Assembly (NCBI GenBank): GCA_027214125.1
Contig: JAPWHF010000004.1
Location: 62,001-126,000 of the forward strand
Source of the DNA: Zoogloeaceae bacterium G21618-S1
GTDB taxonomy: Bacteria; Pseudomonadota; Gammaproteobacteria; Burkholderiales; Rhodocyclaceae
Direction: 5' to 3'
DNA: 64,000 nt
Shown: piece after piece, positions 57,917 through 64,000 of the stretch
How positions within the stretch are numbered: position 1 is the first letter of the stretch
Layout: every line of letters begins with the position of its first letter
The notes under the pieces: generated by a model
Told to the model about the DNA's origin: nothing
Database searches by the model: none
Seen by the model: only the letters and a program-made list of their open reading frames with translations
Position numbers and translations under genes: made by a program

Positions 57917-58782
57917 GCCGCGCCTCCGCTCATCGCTTCAAACAACTTGAGCATGGCGACCGAGTCGTCCTCGCCCATGCCACGGCCGACCAAGGCGTTG
58001 AAGAGTTGCGCGGTCACTGCAGCCGCAGGCAGAGCGAGGCCGTGCGCGTGTGCTTCTTCCATGACGATGCGCAGGTCTTTCTGGTGCATCCAGGCCTTGA
58101 AGCCGGGGGTGAACTTGCGGTCAACCATGCGCTGACCATGATTGTCGAGGATGCGGCTGTTGGCGAAACCGCCGAGCAGCGCCTCGCGCACACGGGCCAG
58201 ATCGACCCCACTCATCTTCGCAAAGTTGAAGGCTTCGGCCACGGCGGCCACGCCCACGCCGGTGACGATCTGATTGCAGGCCTTGGCCACCTGACCGGCG
58301 CCCGACTCGCCCACCCGCGTGACGCTTTTGCCCATGGCCTGAAAGGCCGGCAAGACGGTGTCGAAGGCGGCTTGCTCACCGCCGACCATGATGGTCAGCG
58401 TGCCGGCAATGGCACCGACTTCGCCGCCCGAGACCGGCGCGTCGAGCATGCGCACGCCGCGCGCGTTGAGTTGCACGGCAATCGCGCGCGCCGCGGTCGG
58501 GGCGATGGTGCTCATGTCGGCAAACACCAGGCCGTCGTGCGCGCCCTCGGCCACCGCCTGTGCCACCTCAGCCACCTGCGGCGCATCCGGCACACAGGAA
58601 AACACCACATCCGACGCCGCGGCCACCTCAGCGATACTCGCCCGCGCCACCGCGCCTGCCGCCGTCACCGGCGCCAGCGAGGCCTCGCGCCGCGCCCACA
58701 CGCTGACCGGGAAACCGGCCTTGCGCAGATTGAGCACCATGGGCCGTCCCATCAGACCCAGACCGATAAAACCGAGCTTCAT
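57913..58782 (-). CDS. NAD(P)-dependent beta-hydroxyacid dehydrogenase (first of tandem pair; GarR-like)
   Basis: 289 residues. FIGLGLMGRPMVLNL at the N-terminus, DAPVSGGEVGA at 114-124, catalytic Lys167 in GQVAKACNQI. GxxGAxxGxL substrate pattern (GEVGAIAGTLTIMVGG) and length resemble tartronate semialdehyde reductase GarR/GlxR, which would reduce tartronate semialdehyde to glycerate. Substrate not proven. Clearly related to the next gene. Confidence 0.87.
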   Translation of the reverse strand: MKLGFIGLGLMGRPMVLNLRKAGFPVSVWARREASLAPVTAAGAVARASIAEVAAASDVVFSCVPDAPQVAEVAQAVAEGAHDGLVFADMSTIAPTAARAIAVQLNARGVRMLDAPVSGGEVGAIAGTLTIMVGGEQAAFDTVLPAFQAMGKSVTRVGESGAGQVAKACNQIVTGVGVAAVAEAFNFAKMSGVDLARVREALLGGFANSRILDNHGQRMVDRKFTPGFKAWMHQKDLRIVMEEAHAHGLALPAAAVTAQLFNALVGRGMGEDDSVAMLKLFEAMSGGAA

Positions 58783-58851
58783 GCGCGCACTCCGAACAAA
58801 GACTGTCCGTCGATTCTACGCGCGCCACGCCCGTCGATTGGTCAGGGGACG

Positions 58852-59934
58852 TTACAGCACACTGACACCCACCCCGGTAAACTCGCTCAAGGTCTGCACC
58901 ACGGTCGCGCTCGGCAAGCCGCGCACGATGAACACCAGTCGGCTGCAGCGATCATCAAAGGGCGGGGTGTCGGGCCAGGCGGGCAGACTGACCGCCGGGT
59001 AGATGCTGTGCTGCACGCACTGGATGACCCGCGGCAGCGGATCACCGCGCACATTGAGCACGCCCTTGATGCGCAGAATGCGGTTGCTGTAGGCCTGCAG
59101 AATCAGGTTGAGCCCGTCGGAAAACTCCCACCACGGCAGCGGCGCGTCGAAGCGCAGCACATAGCTTTCGACCCCGTCGGCGTGATGCGTCACCGGGCCG
59201 GCCGGCGCCGCCTTGCCGGGCTTGCGCCACGCCGGCATCGCCGCTGCTGCCGCACGGACCTGCGCCTCACCCAGCCAGTCGGCCACTTCAGGCAGCTTGC
59301 CGGTGGCGGTGTACAAGCCGCAGCCAAACAAGGCGTCGACCGAGACCACGCCTTGCGACACCGGAATCTGCCGCGCCCCGGGGTTGAGCATGGCGAGCGT
59401 CGCCTGCAGGTCGGCGATGTCGTCCGGCGCGGCGAGGTCGCACTTGGTGAGCAGCAGGCGGTCGGCCATCGCCGCCTGACGCATGGCTTCGCGGTGTGCC
59501 TTGAGCTGACCGGCGGCGTGGGTCACGTCGACCGCGGTCACCACGCCGTCACAACGGTAGCGATCGGCAATGAAGGGCTCTTCCATCAGCGTGTGGATGA
59601 CCGGCGCGGGATCGGCCAGGCCGGTGGTTTCGAGCAGCACGCGGTCAATGGGCGGGATCTCCTTGCGGAAGGCCTGCATGAACAGGCGCTTGAGCGCCGC
59701 CACCAGATCGCCCTGCACGCTGCAGCATACGCAGCCACCGTCGAGCACCACCAAGGTTTCATCGACCTGTTCGACCAGATGATGATCGACGCCGACATCG
59801 CCCAGCTCGTTGATCAGCACCGCCACCCGCTCGGCGCCGGGGTGGCGCAGCAGATGGTTGAGTACGGTGGTTTTGCCGGCGCCGAGAAAGCCGGTCAGCA
59901 CGGTCACCGGAATCCGGCGGTCAGTGTCAGTCAT
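58852..59934 (-). CDS. CobW/ZNG1 family metallochaperone GTPase
   Basis: 360 residues. P-loop GFLGAGKTT at 15-23, metal-binding CVCC at 68-71 ([12 protein letters not shown]), TKCD guanine motif, C-terminal CobW_C domain. Members deliver zinc or cobalt to client enzymes. Start at 59934 ([10 protein letters not shown]); an upstream open extension overlaps the ybiB promoter. Divergent from ybiB by 71 bp. Confidence 0.9.
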   Translation of the reverse strand: MTDTDRRIPVTVLTGFLGAGKTTVLNHLLRHPGAERVAVLINELGDVGVDHHLVEQVDETLVVLDGGCVCCSVQGDLVAALKRLFMQAFRKEIPPIDRVLLETTGLADPAPVIHTLMEEPFIADRYRCDGVVTAVDVTHAAGQLKAHREAMRQAAMADRLLLTKCDLAAPDDIADLQATLAMLNPGARQIPVSQGVVSVDALFGCGLYTATGKLPEVADWLGEAQVRAAAAAMPAWRKPGKAAPAGPVTHHADGVESYVLRFDAPLPWWEFSDGLNLILQAYSNRILRIKGVLNVRGDPLPRVIQCVQHSIYPAVSLPAWPDTPPFDDRCSRLVFIVRGLPSATVVQTLSEFTGVGVSVL

Positions 59935-60005
59935 GGTTTGATCCTGGTCATAAGCACGATGCGTGGCCGTCGCCGGCCACCCCGAAGCCTGCCATAATCC
60001 GCGCC

Positions 60006-60926
60006 ATGACCTACGCCCCATTTATCAAGGAAATCGGCCGCGGCGCCAAAGGCGCCAAGCCCCTCACCGTAGACCAGGCCGCCAGCCTGTTTGGCGACAT
60101 GCTCGACGGCCGCGTACCCGATCTGGAGTTGGGTGCGATCATTTTGTCGCTGCGAATCAAGAGCGAATCGCTCGACGAGCTGGTTGGCTTCAAGCGCGCC
60201 ATGGATGCGCGCAACGCAACGCTCACGCTGCCCGACGGCCCGCGCTGCGTGCTGCTGCCCAGCTATAACGGCGCCCGCCGACAGCCCAACCTGATGCCGC
60301 TGGTCGCGCTGCTGCTGGCGCGCGAGGGGGTGCCGGCGCTGATTCAGGGCCGGCATGACTTCGACAGCCGGGTCAGCCCTTTCGACCTGCTCGCTGCGCT
60401 CGACGTCCCGCTGCGCGCCGATGCCGCCGACGCCAGCGCCGCGCTGGCCACGCACAAGATTGCCGCACTCTCGCTCGACGCGCTGTTGCCTGGTCTGGAC
60501 CGCTTGCTCGCCCTGCGCCCGCGCCTGGGCGTGCGCAACAGCGGCCACACCCTGGCCAAACTGCTTGACCCGATGCCCGGGCGCAGCGTGCGCGTGGTGG
60601 CGGTGACCCACCCCGAGTATCTGGTGCGGATGGACGAATTCCTGCAAGTCGACGGCGGTTGCGCGATGCTGATGCGCGGCACCGAAGGCGAGGGCTATGC
60701 CAATCCGCGACGCCGCCCGACGATGGCGCTCTACAAGGGCACCGGCGTCGCCGAAACGATGGAAGGCGAAGGCGGCGGCGCGCCGCCCAACCCGCAAGTG
60801 CCCGACCTGCCCGATGTCGCTGGCAATGCGCAACTGATCCGCGCCATGCTCGACGGCACCACGCCGGTGCCCGCGCCGATCCGCACCCAGGTGGACGCCC
60901 TCATCCGGCTCGCCCGCGGCGACTGA
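60006..60926 (+). CDS. ybiB: DNA-binding protein YbiB (TrpD-like fold)
   Basis: 306 residues with glycosyltransferase-family-3 fold. FIKEIGRGAKGAKPLT at the start, LPSYNGARRQPNLMPLVALLL, then LGVRNSGHTLAKLLDP and VDGGCAMLMRGTEGE, characteristic of YbiB, which binds nucleic acids rather than acting as a phosphoribosyltransferase. Upstream of the assimilatory nitrate reductase, an arrangement I recall from other betaproteobacteria. Confidence 0.87.
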   Translation: MTYAPFIKEIGRGAKGAKPLTVDQAASLFGDMLDGRVPDLELGAIILSLRIKSESLDELVGFKRAMDARNATLTLPDGPRCVLLPSYNGARRQPNLMPLVALLLAREGVPALIQGRHDFDSRVSPFDLLAALDVPLRADAADASAALATHKIAALSLDALLPGLDRLLALRPRLGVRNSGHTLAKLLDPMPGRSVRVVAVTHPEYLVRMDEFLQVDGGCAMLMRGTEGEGYANPRRRPTMALYKGTGVAETMEGEGGGAPPNPQVPDLPDVAGNAQLIRAMLDGTTPVPAPIRTQVDALIRLARGD

Positions 60927-60936
60927 CGCCCCATTT

Positions 60937-60964
60937 TGGTGCGGACGATTTGCGCGCCGCACCA
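60937..60964. promoter_or_regulatory. Inverted repeat upstream of nasA
   Basis: TGGTGCGG (60937-60944) and CCGCACCA (60957-60964) are perfect inverted arms around 12 bases, 10 bp after the ybiB stop. The half sites GGTGC and GCACC recall NtrC sites, but their order is inside-out compared with the usual GCACC..GGTGC palindrome. It could also be a hairpin ending ybiB. Confidence 0.45.
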
Positions 60965-61014
60965 TTTGCAATCTTGATTCAGAGCAAATTTAGGTCAAGC
61001 CCTTATTCGGGGCA

Positions 61015-61030
61015 TGGCATGGCGGTTGCT
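61015..61030 (+). promoter_or_regulatory. Sigma-54 promoter of nasA
   Basis: TGGCAT-N5-TTGCT, with GG (61016-61017) and GC (61028-61029) separated by the required 10 bases. It predicts a start near 61041, just before the AAAGGAG ribosome site of nasA. Fits nitrogen control through NtrC. Confidence 0.75.
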
Positions 61031-61053
61031 ACTGTCCGGACAAAGGAGATTCA

Positions 61054-63762
61054 ATGTCCGAGACGAAATCCACCTGCTGTTACTGCGGCGTCGGCTGCGG
61101 CCTTATCGTTGAACACGATGCCGGCCAGATCACCGGCGTGCGCGGCGACCCCGACCACCCGGCCAACTTTGGCCGGCTGTGCACCAAAGGCGCCACACTC
61201 CACCTGACGGTTGCCCCCGACACCCGCTCGCAACGCGCGCACACGCCCGAGCTGCGCACCGACCGCAGCGCCACGCGCCAGCCCACCGACTGGGACACCG
61301 CGCTCGATCATGTGGCCGACCGCTTTGCCGCCATCATTCAGGAACACGGCCCCGACGCCGTCGCCTTCTACGGCTCCGGCCAATGGCTGACCGAGGACTA
61401 CTATGTCTTCAACAAGCTCGCCAAAGGCCTGATCGGCACCAACAACCTCGACACCAACTCACGCCTGTGCATGTCCAGCGCGGTGGCCGGCTACAAGCTG
61501 AGCCTCGGTGCGGATGCCCCGCCGTGCAGCTACACCGACATCGACGCCACCGACTGCCTGTTCATCGCCGGCTCGAACACCGCCTTCGCCCACCCCATCG
61601 TGTTCCGCCGCATCGAGGCCGCGCGCGAAGCCAATCCCGACATGAAACTGGTGGTAGTCGACCCGCGGCGCACCGACACCGCCGAAGCCGCCGACCTGCA
61701 CCTGCCGCTGTTGCCGGGTACCGACATCGCGCTGTTCAACGCCATGCTCCACGTCATGCTGTGGGAAGGCTGGCTGAATCGCGACTACATCGCCGCCCAC
61801 ACCGAAGGCTTCGACGCACTCAAGCGCCTGGTGCGCGAATACACCCCGGCCATGGCCGCGGCCGTGTGCGGCGTGCCCAAGCGCGACATCGAGCAGGCGG
61901 CGGAGTGGTTTGCCACCCGCCCGGCCACGCTGTCCATGTATTGCCAGGGCCTCAACCAGTACGCATCGGGCACCCACAAGAACGCCGCGCTGATCAATCT
62001 GCACCTGGCCACCGGCCAGATCGGCCGCCCCGGCGCCGGCCCCTTCTCGCTCACCGGCCAGCCCAACGCCATGGGCGGGCGCGAAGTCGGCGCGCTGGCC
62101 AATCTGATGTCCGGCCACCGCGACATGAGCGACCCCGCCCACCGCGCCGAAATCGCCCGCCTGTGGGGCGTGCCCGAGGTGCCCGCCACGCCGGGCAAGC
62201 CAGCCGTCGAATTGTTCGAGGCACTAAAGAATGGTGAGATCAAGGCGGTCTGGATTGCCGCCACCAACCCGGCGCAATCCCTGCCCGACCAGGCGATGGT
62301 GCACGCCGCGCTCGAAGCGGCCGAACTGGTCGTGGTGCAAGACACCTACCGGCACACCGAAACCGCCGCCTACGCCGACGTGCTACTGCCCGCCAGTGGC
62401 TGGGGCGAAAAGGAAGGCACGGTCACCAACTCCGAGCGCCGCATCAGCCGCACCCACGCCGCCGTGCCGCCCCTTGGTGAGGCCAGGCACGACTGGGAGA
62501 TCGCCTGCGACTTCGCCCGTCGCCTCGGCCCGCGCATTGGCAAAGGCGACCTGGCCTATCAGCTATTCGGTTTCGACTCGGTCGAAGCCGTCTGGCAGGA
62601 GCACCGCGAAAGCACCCGCGGACGCGATCTGGACATCACCGGCCTGAGCTACGCCAAGCTCGACGCCGACGGCCCGCAGCAGTGGCCCTTCCCCGACGGC
62701 GCCTCCACCGGCCGCGCCCGCCTATATGAAGACGGTGTGTTTCCCACGCCCTCGGGCAAGGCCCGCTTCGTCGCCACCGACTACGTGGTCACCGCGGAGA
62801 GCCCCAGCGCCCGCTACCCGCTACACCTGATCACCGGCCGCCTGCGCGACCAATGGCACAGCATGACCCGCACCGGTCTCGTACCGCGTCTGTATAACCA
62901 CGAACCCGAGCCGCAGTTGCATATGCACGCAGAGGATCTGGCGCGACGCGATCTGGCCGACGGCGACATCGTGCGCGTGCGCTCCCGCCAGGGCGCGGCG
63001 GTACTCAAGGTGATCGCCAGCGACACCGTCCGCCCGGGTCAGAGCTTTCTGCCCATGCACTGGGGCGGCAACACCATGGCCGGCAAGCTGGGCATCAACG
63101 CGCTCACCCCCTCGGCCGCCGACCCGATCTCGAAGCAGCCGGAACTCAAACACGCCGCCATTCAGGTCGAAAAACTCGCCGCTGGCCATGCTCTGATGGC
63201 CATGCGCCGGATCACCGACACCAACGCCTTCTCCGTCCTCGAAGCACTGCGCGCGCAGATGAAGGATCTCCCCTATGCCAGCCTGACGCTTGCCGGGCGC
63301 GAGGTGCCTGTGGTGGTACTCAAGGCGCGGGCCGACGAGGCCAACACCGCGCTGCTCGACGCGGTCGACGCCGCCATGGGTCTGGACGACCCGGCGCACA
63401 CCCTGGTGTATGCCGACACGCACCGCGATGTGGCCAAGCGCGCCCGCGTCGACGACGACATTCTCAACGCGGTACGGCTGTCGGGCGAGACCCGCGCCGC
63501 CGCGTGGCTGACCGAGTTGATGGTGCGCGGCGAGCCCGCCGCCCCGGTGCGCCCCTGGCTGCTCGCCCCGCTCACCCAGCCGCCAGCCGGCCAGCCCACG
63601 CGCGGCAAAGTGGTGTGCAACTGCTTTGATGTGTCGGAGGAGGCCATCGTCACCGCTTTCCATGCTGGCGAGAGCCTCGAACAACTGCAGACACGCACTC
63701 AATGCGGCACCAACTGCGGCTCCTGTCTGCCCGAACTGAAGCGACTCGCCGCACGGTCGTGA
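61054..63762 (+). CDS. nasA: Assimilatory nitrate reductase, large subunit with C-terminal BFD-like domain
   Basis: 902 residues. N-terminal [4Fe-4S] ligands Cys8, Cys11, Cys15 and Cys43 (spacing x2, x3, x27); molybdopterin-guanine-dinucleotide domains follow (GQWLTEDYYVFNKLAKG, NTNSRLCMSSAVAGYK-like, QGLNQYASGTHKN). Molybdenum ligand is probably Cys in RLCMSS. The last 60 residues carry VVCNCFDVSEE and CGTNCGSC, a BFD-type [2Fe-2S] domain as in NasA of Klebsiella. Reduces nitrate to nitrite in the cytoplasm. Strong AAAGGAG ribosome site. Confidence 0.95.
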   Translation: MSETKSTCCYCGVGCGLIVEHDAGQITGVRGDPDHPANFGRLCTKGATLHLTVAPDTRSQRAHTPELRTDRSATRQPTDWDTALDHVADRFAAIIQEHGPDAVAFYGSGQWLTEDYYVFNKLAKGLIGTNNLDTNSRLCMSSAVAGYKLSLGADAPPCSYTDIDATDCLFIAGSNTAFAHPIVFRRIEAAREANPDMKLVVVDPRRTDTAEAADLHLPLLPGTDIALFNAMLHVMLWEGWLNRDYIAAHTEGFDALKRLVREYTPAMAAAVCGVPKRDIEQAAEWFATRPATLSMYCQGLNQYASGTHKNAALINLHLATGQIGRPGAGPFSLTGQPNAMGGREVGALANLMSGHRDMSDPAHRAEIARLWGVPEVPATPGKPAVELFEALKNGEIKAVWIAATNPAQSLPDQAMVHAALEAAELVVVQDTYRHTETAAYADVLLPASGWGEKEGTVTNSERRISRTHAAVPPLGEARHDWEIACDFARRLGPRIGKGDLAYQLFGFDSVEAVWQEHRESTRGRDLDITGLSYAKLDADGPQQWPFPDGASTGRARLYEDGVFPTPSGKARFVATDYVVTAESPSARYPLHLITGRLRDQWHSMTRTGLVPRLYNHEPEPQLHMHAEDLARRDLADGDIVRVRSRQGAAVLKVIASDTVRPGQSFLPMHWGGNTMAGKLGINALTPSAADPISKQPELKHAAIQVEKLAAGHALMAMRRITDTNAFSVLEALRAQMKDLPYASLTLAGREVPVVVLKARADEANTALLDAVDAAMGLDDPAHTLVYADTHRDVAKRARVDDDILNAVRLSGETRAAAWLTELMVRGEPAAPVRPWLLAPLTQPPAGQPTRGKVVCNCFDVSEEAIVTAFHAGESLEQLQTRTQCGTNCGSCLPELKRLAARS

Positions 63763-63897
63763 GGGCGGAAATGATATAACTAGGCCACGGCAGGGCATCG
63801 AAGGCCCCGCCGTCGGCCGGCCCTGCACCGACATCGCGGGGGACACAAGATCGCCCGCGCCACTGCAGCGAAGGGCGGCACGCATGGAGACCCTCCA

Positions 63898-64000
63898 ATG
63901 CAATCCGTTGCCACCTTCGCGGCCCTGCTGGCCGTGGCCGTGCTCTTGGTCCCCCTGTTCAAGCGTGCAGGCCTGGGCACCGTGCTCGGCTACCTCGCCG
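63898..64000 (+). CDS. KefC/KefB-like cation:proton antiporter (5' part only)
   Basis: The first 34 codons are visible (MQSVATFAALLAVAVLLVPL, then FKRAGLGTVLGYLA). The RAGLGTVLGYLAAG-type start is typical of CPA2 potassium efflux proteins KefB/KefC. A GGAG lies 9 nt before the ATG. The TATAAC near 63774 may be its -10. The remainder is outside the window. Confidence 0.75.
   Translation, partial: MQSVATFAALLAVAVLLVPLFKRAGLGTVLGYLA

Noticed and set aside
60937-60964. Canonical NtrC binding site
   Set aside because: Half sites are inverted relative to the usual GCACC..GGTGC order and the spacing is too wide; kept only as an inverted repeat.

Overview
The window is G+C-rich (around two thirds G+C in most places), densely coded chromosomal DNA. 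I read it as a betaproteobacterium of the Rhodocyclales type (Thauera/Azoarcus/Denitromonas-like). The reasons are the mix of PilS/PilR, an assimilatory nitrate reductase next to ybiB, GTP-type PEP carboxykinase facing MaeB, an Mrp-type antiporter operon and many c-di-GMP proteins. Lineage is an inference from gene content only. No rRNA, tRNA or CRISPR array was found; 57 protein genes are supported, two of them cut by the window ends.

Layout. 1-6.9 kb: a cut CinA-like gene, an EI24 membrane protein, hrpA, crcB, then an ECF sigma/anti-sigma pair. 6.9-16.5 kb: one minus-strand cassette of two TonB-dependent receptors, a YfiR-like periplasmic protein, a hybrid histidine kinase with HPt domain, and a response regulator carrying a c-di-GMP phosphodiesterase. 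Its genes overlap or nearly touch and every phosphorelay residue is present. 16.7-24.2 kb: glnS, a degenerate J-domain membrane protein, and a MacA/MacB-like export operon (adaptor, ATPase, two permeases) interrupted by a low-G+C orphan gene. 24.2-32.7 kb: an S4-duplicated pseudouridine synthase and a nine-gene Mrp-like cation/proton antiporter operon. 32.9-42.8 kb: a 2-hydroxyacid dehydrogenase facing an IclR regulator, PBP7-type endopeptidase, patatin, maeB facing pckG, and an aminotransferase. 42.9-49.6 kb: lytic transglycosylase, Kbp-like BON-LysM protein, ampD, pilR, pilS, a small zinc-ribbon-like protein and a methionine-type aminotransferase. 49.7-55.6 kb: mtnA, a class II aldolase, a DUF59 protein, a polytopic membrane protein and a GGDEF/EAL protein. 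55.7-56.3 kb: a non-coding composite inverted-repeat element. 56.3-64 kb: a LEA14-like lipoprotein, two tandem 3-hydroxyisobutyrate-dehydrogenase paralogues, a CobW GTPase, ybiB, nasA and the start of a KefC-like antiporter.

How the parts work together. MaeB and PckG sit head to head and would together control the flow between C4 acids and pyruvate/PEP. MtnA plus an L-fuculose-phosphate-type aldolase suggests methylthioribose disposal to DHAP and an aldehyde rather than only classical methionine salvage. The Mrp operon, KefC and Kbp all bear on sodium, potassium and pH balance. The receptor/YfiR/phosphorelay/phosphodiesterase cassette looks like an outer-membrane-to-c-di-GMP signalling unit and is the best candidate here for a poorly described system. 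Other points of interest are the 52% G+C orphan in the export operon, the apparent ATC start in the Mrp operon, the structured pckG leader and the 581-bp inverted-repeat element.
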